From: an uncultured Bacilli bacterium
GTDB lineage: Bacteria; Bacillota_I; Bacilli_A; RF39; UBA660
Direction: 5' to 3'
NCBI GenBank assembly: GCA_934157235.1
Contig: CAKPHH010000001.1
Span: 372,001 to 436,000 of the forward strand
Length of the DNA stretch: 64,000 bases
The translations under genes and the position numbers were made by a program. How positions within the stretch are numbered: the stretch's first letter is position 1; each line of letters starts with the position of its first letter. Positions 43,645 to 52,355 of this stretch are shown in pieces. The notes beneath the pieces are model-generated. The model searched no databases, was not told the DNA's origin, and saw only the letters and a program-made list of their open reading frames with translations.

Positions 43645-44793
43645 ATGGAAAGTATCGGTGTTATAGCGGAATATAATCCTTTTCATAATGGACATCTTTA
43701 TCATTTAAAAAAGATTAAAGAAAAGTATAAAGACTCTCCTATAATTTTAATAATGACAGGTAACTTTACAGAACGTGGAGATGTTGCGATTATCGACAAA
43801 TGGAAAAGAACAGAAATAGCCTTAAAATATGGAGCTGACTTAGTAATTGAATTACCTTTCCCTTTCGCAACTCAAAGTGCTGATTACTTCAGTGTTGGGG
43901 CTATTACTCTTTTAGAAAACTTAAAAGTAAAAAGATTAGTTTTTGGTAGCGAATCAAATGATCTTGACACACTAAAGTTAATTGCTAAAGTCCAAAATAA
44001 TAATCCTGATTTTGATAAACTAGTAAAAATATATTCTAAATTCGGCAAAAATTATCCCACCGCTATTTCTCTAGCTATAAAAGATTTAACTAATAAAGAA
44101 ATAACTACTCCTAATGATCTTTTAGGTGTAAGTTATTTAAAAACTATCTTAAAGTACAATTATAAAATAATACCTGAAACTATAAAACGAACTAATGATT
44201 ATCACGCAGAAGAGTTAGCCCATGAAATATCAAGTGCTACTTCTCTTAGAAAAGCCCTAAAAGAAAAAAAAGATATTTCTTCCCAAGTACCAAATGATAC
44301 AACTAAGTATTTAACAGATTTACATTTTATTGATGATTATTTTAATCTTTTAAAATACAAAATAATTACTGAAAAAGATTTATCTATTTATAATACTGTT
44401 GATGAAGGTATTGATAAACTTCTAAAAAAAGAAATAATAGCGGCTACTTCCTATGATGATTTAATAAATCGTATCAAGAGTAAACGCTATACATATAATA
44501 AACTTCAAAGAATGTTACTTCATATTCTTTGCAACTTCACTAAAGAAGAAAAAGAAAACTTTACTAAAATCACTTATATTAGAATTCTAGGTTTTAATAC
44601 TAAAGGTCAAAAATATTTAAACTCCATCAAAAAAGATCTTACTCTTCCTCTCATTAGTAAAATTACTAAAGAAAAAGATCCTATGTTAACTTTTGAACTA
44701 GAAACTACTAAAATATATGCCTTAAATCTAGAAGCAAATAAACAAGAAGAATTAATTAAACGTGAATATCAACAAATAATAAAAGGAGATTAA
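43645..44793 (+). CDS. tmcAL: tRNA(Met) cytidine acetate ligase TmcAL
   Basis: 382 residues. Nucleotidyltransferase fold with GVIAEYNPFHNGHLYHL (HxGH-type ATP site), IILIMTGNFTERGDVAI, KYGADLVIELPFPFATQSAD and VFGSESND. This enzyme (B. subtilis YlbM) uses acetate and ATP to form ac4C34 in elongator tRNA-Met. ATG 43645 follows AAGAGGTTGAAAC. Two bases separate it from gmk, so the two form an operon with the small membrane protein after it. Confidence 0.94.
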   Translation: MESIGVIAEYNPFHNGHLYHLKKIKEKYKDSPIILIMTGNFTERGDVAIIDKWKRTEIALKYGADLVIELPFPFATQSADYFSVGAITLLENLKVKRLVFGSESNDLDTLKLIAKVQNNNPDFDKLVKIYSKFGKNYPTAISLAIKDLTNKEITTPNDLLGVSYLKTILKYNYKIIPETIKRTNDYHAEELAHEISSATSLRKALKEKKDISSQVPNDTTKYLTDLHFIDDYFNLLKYKIITEKDLSIYNTVDEGIDKLLKKEIIAATSYDDLINRIKSKRYTYNKLQRMLLHILCNFTKEEKENFTKITYIRILGFNTKGQKYLNSIKKDLTLPLISKITKEKDPMLTFELETTKIYALNLEANKQEELIKREYQQIIKGD

Positions 44794-44794
44794 T

Positions 44795-45472
44795 ATGATT
44801 AAAAGTAAAACTCAAGGACAAGTTATTGTTATATCATCCCCCTCTGGTGGTGGTAAAGGTACCGTAATTGCCGAATTATTAAAAAGAAATAAAAATTTAT
44901 GGTTATCAGTCTCAACTACTTCTAGAGAAATACGTACCAATGATATTCCAGGTGTAACTTATAATTTTATTTCTAAAGAAGAATTCGAAGAAAAAATCAA
45001 AGAAGATTATTTTCTAGAATACACTAATTATGTTGGTAATTATTATGGAACTCCTAAAGCTCCTCTTAAAGAAAAACTAGCTCAAGGTATAGATGTCATA
45101 TTAGAGATTGAAATAGAAGGAGCCAGTAACATTAAAAAACTTCTACCAGAGTCAATCTTTATATTTATAATGCCACCATCTATAAAAACTTTAGTAAAAA
45201 GATTAAAGAAACGTAATACTGATAGTAATGCCAAACTCCTAGAACGTTTCCATAAAACCTATAAAGAAATAAACGAAGTAACTAAATATAATTATGTTGT
45301 TGTTAATGATATCTTAGAAGATACCATTGATAAAGTTGAAGCTATTATTAAAGCTGAAAAATGTAGTGTCAATCGTATTGAAGAAGTCTTCCTAGATACT
45401 AAAGAAGAAGAAATCCACGAATTATTAATGGAAGCAGATTACAATAACACTACTATTCATGATAAAATTTAA
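44795..45472 (+). CDS. gmk: Guanylate kinase
   Basis: 225 residues. Walker A SSPSGGGKGTVI near residue 14, STTSREIR, YNFISKEEFEEKI, EYTNYVGNYYGTPK, and ILEIEIEGASNIKK (family usually IDVQGA). Phosphorylates GMP to GDP. The P-loop Thr/Ser position is GGGKGT. ATG 44795 follows AAAGGAGATTA. In many Firmicutes gmk is followed by rpoZ; here a small membrane protein takes that place. Confidence 0.95.
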   Translation: MIKSKTQGQVIVISSPSGGGKGTVIAELLKRNKNLWLSVSTTSREIRTNDIPGVTYNFISKEEFEEKIKEDYFLEYTNYVGNYYGTPKAPLKEKLAQGIDVILEIEIEGASNIKKLLPESIFIFIMPPSIKTLVKRLKKRNTDSNAKLLERFHKTYKEINEVTKYNYVVVNDILEDTIDKVEAIIKAEKCSVNRIEEVFLDTKEEEIHELLMEADYNNTTIHDKI

Positions 45473-45481
45473 GGAGTATTT

Positions 45482-45820
45482 ATGAAAGAAAATTTAAAAT
45501 CATATTTATCATATATTGATAAAATTATTAAAACAAAAGACACTAAAAATATTGAAGAAATTGCTAATGACCATTTAATTCAAATTAAATTTTTCCAACA
45601 TGAAAGACTAATTCATTTAATTGTAACAGTCTTTGTCGGTAGTATGAGTATCTTATTCTTATTATTTGGTATAGCTAGCAATAATATCTTATTATTCCTA
45701 CCCTTTGTAGCAACCTTAATCTTATTCATACCTTATATTTTCTATTATTATTTTTTAGAAAATGGTGTTCAAAAATTATATAAACAATATTGGCAACTTT
45801 TAGATAAAGAAAAAAAATAA
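45482..45820 (+). CDS. Small two-helix membrane protein, unknown
   Basis: 112 residues. A charged helical N-terminus (1-45, Lys-rich), two membrane helices (about 47-65 and 70-91) and a basic C-terminus LYKQYWQLLDKEKK. No family recognised, and no resemblance to RNA polymerase omega, which would be expected at this position. ATG 45482 follows AAGGAG, 9 bases after gmk. Ends at a shared bidirectional terminator. Confidence 0.7.
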   Translation: MKENLKSYLSYIDKIIKTKDTKNIEEIANDHLIQIKFFQHERLIHLIVTVFVGSMSILFLLFGIASNNILLFLPFVATLILFIPYIFYYYFLENGVQKLYKQYWQLLDKEKK

Positions 45821-45840
45821 ACGAGACAACTCGTTTATTT
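45815..45840. terminator. Bidirectional terminator
   Basis: Perfect 11-bp stem AAATAAACGAG/CTCGTTTATTT with loop ACAA between two convergent genes. Confidence 0.9.
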
Positions 45841-46660
45841 ATTTTTGACATTTAGCACAATAATAAGTACCTCTTCCACCTATTCTACATACTTCTATCT
45901 TACTACCACAAGAAGGACAATTATCATTCTTCTTACCATGAACTAATAATTCATTTTGAAAAAGTCCATGTACCCCTTCACTAGAAGTAAAACTCTTAAT
46001 TGTCGTTCCCCCTTTTTTAATTGCTTCACTTAATACTAACCTCGTATTTTTAATTATCTCAGCACACGCATCCAAAGAAACTTCATTTGCTTTTCTATAG
46101 GGACTTATCTTACTCCTAAATAAAATCTCATCATCATAAATATTCCCAATACCAGTAATAATACTTTGATCAAGTAAAACTGTTTTTATAGGGAGTTTTT
46201 TATTATGTATTTTCTCATATAAATACTCTTTTGTTAGTTTAGAATCATCAAACTCATATCCCAGTTCATTTAAAGGTTTAACTTTATCTACCATTTCCTT
46301 AGGAATTAAATACATCTTTCCAAACTTTCTAACATCATGATATCTAAAACTAATATCATCATCTAGTACAAATTCTACATGTTCATGTTTAACAATAGTA
46401 TCTCCCTTTTTTCTAAAGAAAAACTTTCCCTCCATTCTTAAATGAATAAGTAAGACATCTTTATCTAATAAAATTTTAATAAACTTCCCTCGTGTAGTAA
46501 CATCCAAAATCTTCTGACCAATAACTTCTCTTTTAAATTCATCAGTTGTAGGATATGCAATAATATTATCCCAATAAACATTACATCCCTTAATCTCTTT
46601 ACCTACTAATCTTGGTCTTAAACTATTACTAACTGTTATTACCTCTGGTTTTTCAGGCAT
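45839..46660 (-). CDS. mutM: Formamidopyrimidine-DNA glycosylase (MutM/Fpg)
   Basis: 273 residues. Excises 8-oxoguanine and FapyG. N-terminal PEKPEVITV supplies the catalytic Pro and Glu (family MPELPEV; here Lys replaces Leu). H2TH region LLDQSIITGIGNIYDDEILF, then the C-terminal zinc finger CPSCGSKIEV ... YCAKC. ATG 46660 follows GGAGGTGAAGTT. Grouped with polA upstream through an ASCH-like gene, a repair-themed run. Confidence 0.95.
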   Translation of the reverse strand: MPEKPEVITVSNSLRPRLVGKEIKGCNVYWDNIIAYPTTDEFKREVIGQKILDVTTRGKFIKILLDKDVLLIHLRMEGKFFFRKKGDTIVKHEHVEFVLDDDISFRYHDVRKFGKMYLIPKEMVDKVKPLNELGYEFDDSKLTKEYLYEKIHNKKLPIKTVLLDQSIITGIGNIYDDEILFRSKISPYRKANEVSLDACAEIIKNTRLVLSEAIKKGGTTIKSFTSSEGVHGLFQNELLVHGKKNDNCPSCGSKIEVCRIGGRGTYYCAKCQK

Positions 46661-46671
46661 AACTTCACCTC

Positions 46672-47034
46672 CTAATTAACCTTAGTATCTAAATCACTAT
46701 TGATATATTTAAACTGAAAAGCTACTATTTTACTATTATTAAAAGCTTCTTTAAATATTTCAGTCATTATTTTAACTAAATCTTCTTTAGAAGAACCTGG
46801 AAGAATTCTTTCAATATCATTATCTAAAAGTAATTCCTCCACATTATTGTAAATAGTCTTTCTAATAACTCTCGTCCTAATATATTTTCCCTTTTCATCT
46901 AGATTATTAAACGTTATAAAATTCCCTTCTGCAATCTTCTTTGACTTTTCATTTAATAATCTAATTTCAATATCTTTTTTACCTTCCAACATCAAATGAT
47001 AAATATTATCATAAATATTATATGTATACTCCAT
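46672..47034 (-). CDS. ASCH/PUA-like domain protein
   Basis: 120 residues. The N-terminal pattern YHLMLEGKKDIEIRLLNEKS followed by IAEGNFITFNN is the ASCH-fold signature (GxKxxExR then a basic strand), an RNA- or modified-base-binding beta barrel. No catalytic assignment is possible. Its ATG is two bases after the polA stop and its end is 11 bases before mutM, so it is likely part of a polA - ASCH - mutM transcript. Confidence 0.72.
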   Translation of the reverse strand: MEYTYNIYDNIYHLMLEGKKDIEIRLLNEKSKKIAEGNFITFNNLDEKGKYIRTRVIRKTIYNNVEELLLDNDIERILPGSSKEDLVKIMTEIFKEAFNNSKIVAFQFKYINSDLDTKVN

Positions 47035-47036
47035 AT

Positions 47037-49646
47037 TTACTTAGCCTCATACCAATTGTTGCCAACTTCTATATCTACTTTTAATGGTACATCTATTTTA
47101 AAAGTATTTTCCATTATATCTCGAACTATTTCTTTTACTTCATCAAGTTCACTATCTAAAACATTAAACACAAGTTCATCGTGTACCTGAATTAACATTT
47201 TACTCTTCAAATTACGCTTCTTAAATTCTCCAAATATTTCTACCATAGCTTTCTTAAGTATATCAGCAGCAGTACCTTGAATTGGTGTATTTAAAGCCAT
47301 TCTCTCTCCAGACGATCTTATCATATAGTTTTTATTTTTTAACTCTTCAATTACCCTTTTTCTATTCATTAAAGTTCTAACGTATCCATTAGCATAAGCA
47401 TCAGCAATCTCTTTAGCTTGAAAATCTCTAATACCTGGATAAGTTTCTAAATAATCATCAATAAACTTCTTAGCAGTCTTAACATCTATTCCTAAATCTT
47501 CTGATAATCCAAAACTACTAATTCCATATAAAATACCAAAGTTAACTGCTTTAGCAGTTCTTCTCATATCTTTAGTAACTTTATCTATATCAACTTTAAA
47601 TATATCTGCAGCTGTTCTAGCATGAATATCCTCTTCATTTATAAATGCATTAATTAAATTAGTTGCTTTAGACATAGAAGCAAATATTCTAAGTTCTACT
47701 TGTGAATAATCACTTGATAACATCTTAGAATCTAAATCTGGTATAAAAGCTTTTCTAATTAAAGCAGAATATTCTGAACGTGCCGGTATATTTTGTAAAT
47801 TAGGACTAATACTAGAAAGTCTACCAGTTCTAGTTAGGGTCTGTGTAAAAATAGTATGAATTCTACCATCTTCTCTAACTTCTTCTTTTAAACCAACCGC
47901 ATAATTAGTATAAAGCTTGGCTAAAGTTCTATACTCTAAAATCTTCTCTACAATAGGATGTACAAAAACTATTTTATCTAAAATATCCTTACTTGTTGAA
48001 TACTTATTATCTTTAACCTTCTTTGGATAAGGAATTGCTAAATCCTCAAACAAAACTTTAGCAAGTTGCATTGGAGACATAATATTAAAAGTACTTCCTG
48101 CCAACTCATAAATTTCTTTTTCTTTTTCATCTAATTTTGCCTTTAATTCTAAAGCAACTTTATCTAAATAATCAACATCTACTTTTACTCCTGTAATTTC
48201 CATATCAGCAAGTACTTCAGTTAAAGGCATTTCAATATTTGTAAATAAATCAAGTTCTCCATCATCACTTAATTCTTTTAATATTTTCTCTCTAGTTTCA
48301 TAAATAAATTGTGCTTTACTACAACAAATCTCTTTTAACTTCTCCTCACTAACTTCAATTGGCCTCTTATCAGTACCATAAACATCTTCATATACTGGCA
48401 GTTGATAATCAAAACTCTTTGCCACAAAACTAATATCATCTTTAACTACATAGTCTAATAAATAAGTCGCAATCATTGTATCAAAATATACATTTTTAAA
48501 TTTAATATCATACTTATTTAATACAACTAAATTCTTCTTATAATCATAGGTATATTTACAAGCATCACTATTAAACAAATCCCTATATTTTAAAATATCA
48601 TCTTTAGAAATAAAATATCCAGCTTCTCCATCATAAATACCAATTCCTAAAACTTCACTCTTACTATATATTGATCCTCTAGTTTCTAAATAAAAAGCAA
48701 AATCACGTATCTTAAATTCACTAATATCCTTTATTGTTAAAGCATTTTTTTCCTTTACCGCTTCTTTAGTAACACTACTCTCTCCAAGACCTAATTTTTT
48801 TAATAATGAATGAAATTCCAATTCTTCTAATATAGCTCTTAATTTATCATTATTTATAAACTTATATTTACAATCTTCTAAAGTAAAATCAATTGGAACA
48901 TCTCTATATATAGTTGCTAAATCATAACTCATATAAGCATTATCTTTATCCGCTAATAATTTTTCCTTTGTCTTTCCAGAAACACTATCGATATTATTAT
49001 ACAATTCGTCCAAACTACCATATTTAGCTAATAAACTTATCGCAGTCTTTTCCCCAATTCCTTTAACTCCCGGAATATGATCACTACTATCACCCATAAG
49101 TGCCTTTAAATCAATCATTCTAATTGGTTCAACTTGATAAGTATTTTTAAATTCTTCTCTTGTCATCATAATATAACCTGATTGTTTTAATAATTTTACC
49201 GTAACTTCATCACTAATTAATTGTAATAAGTCTTTATCACTACTAACGATTGTCGCAATAAATTCATCTTCTTCATCAACTTTTTTAGCTAAAGTACCAA
49301 TAATATCATCAGCTTCATAATTATCTATTTCGAAGTGCTTAATTCCAAAAGCATCTAATACTTCTTTAGCCTTTGGAAATTGTAATCTTAATTCATCTGG
49401 CATCTCCATTCTACCAGCTTTATATTCTAAATATTTATCATGTCTAAAAGTCTTCCCTTTATCGAATGCTACTAAAATATAACTTGGTTCTTCTTCCTTG
49501 ATAATTTTATTCATCATATTTATAAACCCATACAATGCATTGGTAGGAAAACCTTTAGAATTTCTCATGATAATACCCTGATAAGCAGTCGCATAAAAAC
49601 TTCTAAATAATAAATTGTTTCCATCAACTAAAATAATTTTTTTCAT
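47037..49646 (-). CDS. polA: DNA polymerase I
   Basis: 869 residues. 5'-3' exonuclease domain (1 to about 290) with ILVDGNNLLFRSFYA, VAFDKGKTFRHD, ADDIIGTLAKK and LMGDSSDHIPGVKGIGEKTA. A 3'-5' exonuclease-like domain follows, in which the catalytic DxE reads YLETRG, so proofreading is probably absent as in Bacillus Pol I. Polymerase motifs: A SSDYSQVELR, B RRTAKAVNFGILYG, C QVHDELVF. Acts in Okazaki fragment and repair gap filling. An extended -10 (TGT TATACT, 49671-49666) lies just upstream, between it and the SOS peptide gene. Confidence 0.97.
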   Translation of the reverse strand: MKKIILVDGNNLLFRSFYATAYQGIIMRNSKGFPTNALYGFINMMNKIIKEEEPSYILVAFDKGKTFRHDKYLEYKAGRMEMPDELRLQFPKAKEVLDAFGIKHFEIDNYEADDIIGTLAKKVDEEDEFIATIVSSDKDLLQLISDEVTVKLLKQSGYIMMTREEFKNTYQVEPIRMIDLKALMGDSSDHIPGVKGIGEKTAISLLAKYGSLDELYNNIDSVSGKTKEKLLADKDNAYMSYDLATIYRDVPIDFTLEDCKYKFINNDKLRAILEELEFHSLLKKLGLGESSVTKEAVKEKNALTIKDISEFKIRDFAFYLETRGSIYSKSEVLGIGIYDGEAGYFISKDDILKYRDLFNSDACKYTYDYKKNLVVLNKYDIKFKNVYFDTMIATYLLDYVVKDDISFVAKSFDYQLPVYEDVYGTDKRPIEVSEEKLKEICCSKAQFIYETREKILKELSDDGELDLFTNIEMPLTEVLADMEITGVKVDVDYLDKVALELKAKLDEKEKEIYELAGSTFNIMSPMQLAKVLFEDLAIPYPKKVKDNKYSTSKDILDKIVFVHPIVEKILEYRTLAKLYTNYAVGLKEEVREDGRIHTIFTQTLTRTGRLSSISPNLQNIPARSEYSALIRKAFIPDLDSKMLSSDYSQVELRIFASMSKATNLINAFINEEDIHARTAADIFKVDIDKVTKDMRRTAKAVNFGILYGISSFGLSEDLGIDVKTAKKFIDDYLETYPGIRDFQAKEIADAYANGYVRTLMNRKRVIEELKNKNYMIRSSGERMALNTPIQGTAADILKKAMVEIFGEFKKRNLKSKMLIQVHDELVFNVLDSELDEVKEIVRDIMENTFKIDVPLKVDIEVGNNWYEAK

Positions 49647-49665
49647 ATAATATCACCTACTATTT

Positions 49666-49671
49666 AGTATA
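49666..49671 (-). promoter_or_regulatory. Extended -10 element for polA
   Basis: Minus strand TGT TATACT 20 bases before the polA ATG. No good -35. Indicates polA need not depend on the upstream SOS promoter, although read-through is possible. Confidence 0.45.
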
Positions 49672-49697
49672 ACACAAACAATAATTATTTTTCTATT

Positions 49698-49847
49698 CTA
49701 CTTATCAATATTTACATATGTATTTTCTTCTTTATATAAGTTATCCAATCTTTCAAAACGATCAGCAGCCATAAATAAAAACATCGTTAAAAATATATAA
49801 ATTGCTAACATAATTAATCCTTTCTTTAAATCTAATCTTATTGTCAT
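49698..49847 (-). CDS. SOS-regulated 49-residue single-pass membrane peptide
   Basis: ATG 49847 to TAG 49698. The product begins MTIRLDLKKGLIMLAIYIFL, continues TMFLFMAADRFERLDNLYKE and ends ENTYVNIDK. Basic N-terminus, one membrane helix (about 11-27) and a charged outer tail predict N-in/C-out topology. AGGAG lies 8 bases upstream, and the promoter is a perfect TTGACA-17-TATAAT with a LexA-type box filling its spacer. The gene is divergent from lexA, the place occupied by yneA (SOS division inhibitor) in B. subtilis. It lacks YneA's LysM domain and is half its size. A division-inhibitor role is an inference from position, control and topology, as for Caulobacter SidA. Confidence 0.75.
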   Translation of the reverse strand: MTIRLDLKKGLIMLAIYIFLTMFLFMAADRFERLDNLYKEENTYVNIDK

Positions 49848-49876
49848 ACTAATCACTCCTCTCAAATTACACTCTA

Positions 49877-49905
49877 ATTATATAACGTACAATTGTTCGT
49901 GTCAA
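49877..49905 (-). promoter_or_regulatory. Consensus promoter of the SOS membrane peptide
   Basis: Minus strand TTGACA (49905-49900), 17-base spacer, TATAAT (49882-49877): both hexamers match consensus exactly. The spacer is almost entirely the SOS box, so LexA binding would exclude RNA polymerase. Confidence 0.88.
49886..49899. promoter_or_regulatory. LexA (SOS) operator
   Basis: CGAACAATTGTACG on the minus strand. Compared with the Gram-positive core CGAAC-N4-GTTCG there is one mismatch. It lies in the spacer of the consensus promoter and about 77 bases upstream of the lexA start. Confidence 0.85.
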
Positions 49906-49914
49906 TAATTAAAT

Positions 49915-49928
49915 GAAACATTTGTTTG
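49915..49928. promoter_or_regulatory. Possible second, weaker LexA operator near lexA
   Basis: GAAACATTTGTTTG keeps AAC-N4-GTTTG but deviates at the first two positions. It overlaps the region just before TTGACA (49926-49931), a likely lexA -35, so it could mediate autoregulation. Confidence 0.45.
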
Positions 49929-49975
49929 ACATTTTACATATATAATGTTAAACTATTGTCATAAGGAGGGATTGC

Positions 49976-50593
49976 GTGGAAAAATTAACAACTCGTCAAG
50001 AATATATTTTACAAGTAATCAAACAATTAGTTGCTAAAAATGGTTATCCACCAACAGTTAGAGAAATTGGTGCCAAAGCCCATCTTAACTCACCAGCAAC
50101 TATTCATTTTCATTTAACAAAGTTAGAAGAAAAAGGTTACATCAAAAAAGGAAATAGTAAAAATCGAACAATCGAAATACTAGTTCCTAATGAATATATT
50201 GAAAAGGAAGAAAACGTTGTTGAAGTACCATTACTTGGAAAAGTAACTGCTGGTACACCAATCGAAGCCATTGAAACTCCAGATGAATACTTTGCTTTAC
50301 CAGTAAATTTAATAAATCCTAAAAAAGAAACTTTTACTTTAAAAGTATCTGGAGAATCAATGATAAATATTGGTATATATGATGGTGATATTCTAATTGT
50401 TGAAAGACAAAATACTGCTAACAATGGTGATACTGTTGTTGCTATGAATAGTGACAATGAAGCAACCGTAAAAACTTTCTACAAAGAAAATGGCTATTTT
50501 AGACTTCAACCAGAAAATGACACTATGGAGCCAATCATTCTAAAAGAAGTAACTATTCTTGGAAAAGCAGTCGGCCTATACAGAAAATTTTAA
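49976..50593 (+). CDS. lexA: LexA repressor
   Basis: 205 residues starting at GTG 49976 with AAGGAGGG 5 bases upstream. Winged-helix DNA-binding domain (TVREIGAKAHLNSPATIHFH, about 27-46), self-cleavage site Ala92-Gly93 in KVTAGTP, and the Ser128/Lys166 dyad (GESMINIGI and ATVKTF). RecA-stimulated autocleavage induces SOS genes. At least one target, the divergent membrane peptide, is visible beside it. Confidence 0.97.
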   Translation: MEKLTTRQEYILQVIKQLVAKNGYPPTVREIGAKAHLNSPATIHFHLTKLEEKGYIKKGNSKNRTIEILVPNEYIEKEENVVEVPLLGKVTAGTPIEAIETPDEYFALPVNLINPKKETFTLKVSGESMINIGIYDGDILIVERQNTANNGDTVVAMNSDNEATVKTFYKENGYFRLQPENDTMEPIILKEVTILGKAVGLYRKF

Positions 50594-50598
50594 AAAAG

Positions 50599-50624
50599 AA
50601 AGATCAGAAAAAACTCTGATCTTT
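50599..50624. terminator. Bidirectional terminator between lexA and tcdA
   Basis: AAAGATCAGA/TCTGATCTTT stem with A-run on the left and TTTTT on the right. Confidence 0.88.
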
Positions 50625-51317
50625 TTATTTGTCTACTTCACTAATAAATTGTCTAACTATATAACTAGCAATCAATAGTCCAGCCGAACTAGGTACAAAA
50701 GAACTAGATCCTGGTGTCCTATTGCCTGTTTTTATTGGTAATTCTCTAGAAGATAAAACCATAACCTTATCATTAATTTTTTTATCCTTAACATGCTTTC
50801 TCACAATTCTTGCTAAAGGATCATTAACTGTCTTTCTAATGTCAACAATTTCTAGCATACTAGGATCAAGTTTATTACCTGTTCCCATACTAGAAATAAA
50901 CTTTCTTTTTTCTCCTAAACATCTATCAATAATAGCTAACTTTGTACTAACAGTATCGCAAGCATCTACTAAATAATCAAAATCATACTGAAATATCTCA
51001 TTCAAATTATCTTTATCGATAAACTTATCAAGTTTTTGAACTATAACCGCACTATTTATATCCTTAATTCTCTTTTCAATTACATCTACTTTTTTCTCAC
51101 CAATTGTTGACTCAAGCGCAATAATTTGTCTATTTAGATTAGTCTCATCAACAACATCTTTATCAATAACGATTATTCTCCCAACACCTGATCTAACTAA
51201 TCCTTCAACTACGTAACCGCCAACTCCTCCAACACCTAAAACCAAAACAGTTTTCGTACTTAAATAATTTAAAGCATCAGTTCCAACTAATTTTTCAAAT
51301 CTTACAAATCTATGCAC
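50625..51317 (-). CDS. tcdA: tRNA threonylcarbamoyladenosine dehydratase (TcdA)
   Basis: 230 residues from GTG 51317, overlapping the upstream gene's stop by 8 bases and giving the conserved start HRFVRFEKLVG; the longer TTG frame is rejected. E1-like adenylation fold with VLVLGVGGVGGYVVEGLVRS, DKDVVDETNLNRQ and DACDTVSTKLAII, then GKLDPSMLEIVDI-like region (GNKLDPSMLEIVDIRKT) and PGSSSFVPSSAGLL. Forms cyclic ct6A37 in tRNA using ATP. In B. subtilis its homologue yrvM neighbours aspS/hisS and 6S RNA, as here. Confidence 0.93.
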   Translation of the reverse strand: MHRFVRFEKLVGTDALNYLSTKTVLVLGVGGVGGYVVEGLVRSGVGRIIVIDKDVVDETNLNRQIIALESTIGEKKVDVIEKRIKDINSAVIVQKLDKFIDKDNLNEIFQYDFDYLVDACDTVSTKLAIIDRCLGEKRKFISSMGTGNKLDPSMLEIVDIRKTVNDPLARIVRKHVKDKKINDKVMVLSSRELPIKTGNRTPGSSSFVPSSAGLLIASYIVRQFISEVDK

Positions 51318-52116
51318 TTTTCCTACTATCTCCTTCAGTCTTAACAAATTGTCTCGCCTTTTGTGCCTCTGATTGAATTAAATCAAAGGGCTTTCCATAT
51401 AACAACTTACTAGCATAAGTCATCTTAGCGTAAACATCTCTATTTCCTAAAGCAATATTATAATATTTATTTAAATCTTTAGTGTCCCTTGAATGTACTT
51501 TTTCAAAAGAACTTAAAACTTGTTGAATAGTATCCTCCGCAATAGAGCTCTCTCCTATTACTGTACAATCAAATATTCTCATAAAACTTAAAGTATCAAC
51601 CAGCTCCAAAAGGCCTTGTTTTCTAAATAATTCCATCCATTCTCTTGAATCAGGAGTACTCATAATAATTTGTTTCAATCTAGACACTTTCTCATCAGAA
51701 AAAATTTCATCAAGCCCCAGCTCTTCTAAAGAAACATATTTTCCTCTAATTGTCCCTGGTAATTCTTTCTGCATATCTAAAATAGTTCTAACATATAACT
51801 CATCAGTAGCGTCATTTACCCTTCTAGGCGGAAGTAAAACTTCATATACATCATATTTATTTCTATTAGAACGAACCTTAGTCGTTACTAATACATTTTT
51901 CTTATATAAAATAGAATTATTTCTAATAAAATCTATAATTGTTTTTTTTTCTTTAGAATCCTTAAATAAAGAGGTATTAAAGCTTTTACCATTAACAATA
52001 ATATCAGAAGGAAGTAAATCATCTAATTCTACATCCGTTCTAATCTTAGTAGCATTTCTTAAAGAAACTCTAACATTAAGTATTCTATTTCTATTAACTA
52101 TTGGTAATACTAGCAT
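51310..52116 (-). CDS. Hypothetical protein upstream of tcdA
   Basis: 268 residues, soluble, charged, predominantly helical after about residue 110. Begins MLVLPIVNRNRILNVRVSLR; a beta-rich N-terminal third (NVLVTTKVRSNRNKYDVYEV) is followed by LEELGLDEIFSDEKV and SREWMELFRKQGLLELV. I do not recognise a family, and no catalytic motif is evident. ATG 52116 follows GAGGTG. Its end overlaps the tcdA start, implying coupled translation and perhaps a tRNA- or RNA-related role. Confidence 0.7.
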   Translation of the reverse strand: MLVLPIVNRNRILNVRVSLRNATKIRTDVELDDLLPSDIIVNGKSFNTSLFKDSKEKKTIIDFIRNNSILYKKNVLVTTKVRSNRNKYDVYEVLLPPRRVNDATDELYVRTILDMQKELPGTIRGKYVSLEELGLDEIFSDEKVSRLKQIIMSTPDSREWMELFRKQGLLELVDTLSFMRIFDCTVIGESSIAEDTIQQVLSSFEKVHSRDTKDLNKYYNIALGNRDVYAKMTYASKLLYGKPFDLIQSEAQKARQFVKTEGDSRKSA

Positions 52117-52165
52117 TCAAACACCTCGCATGGCCTATTATACCATAAAAAGGCTTTTAAAACAA

Positions 52166-52349
52166 TAAAAAAAGTCAGACCAGAGCGTCCTAACAAACGA
52201 TAAAACCTGTTCTTACGTCCAGGTGGGTGTCCGTACGTTATTTTTAGGATTCCTATATAAATACAGGCCTTCAACACCAATAACAGTTCAAGACTCCCTT
52301 ATCGTCACTTTAGTCGGTTTTAAAAGTGCCGGTGTCGCATCCATCTGAC
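52166..52349 (-). ncRNA. ssrS: Probable 6S RNA
   Basis: A 184-base segment without ORF, between a promoter (TTGTTT, 18 bases, TGG TACAAT at 52361-52356) and a T-run (52173-52165). It folds as a rod: closing helix GUCAGA/UCUGAC (52349-52344 region with 52174-52179), GCG/CGC, middle helix CGAUAA/UUAUCG, then GUUAUU/AAUAAC and an apical CCUGUA-UUUA-UAUAGG loop. A central bubble carries small hairpins on each side (CACUUU/AAAGUG and ACCUG/CAGGU). Size, shape and location next to tcdA/aspS/hisS, as for bsrA in B. subtilis, support 6S RNA, which binds sigma-A holoenzyme. No covariance search was possible. Confidence 0.65.
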
Positions 52350-52355
52350 AATTAT

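Noticed and set aside
49941..49946. TATAAT as the lexA -10
   Set aside because: No -35 at proper distance; TTGACA at 49926 lies too close. TTGACA with TAAACT (49949-49954, 17-base spacer) fits better, though with a short leader.
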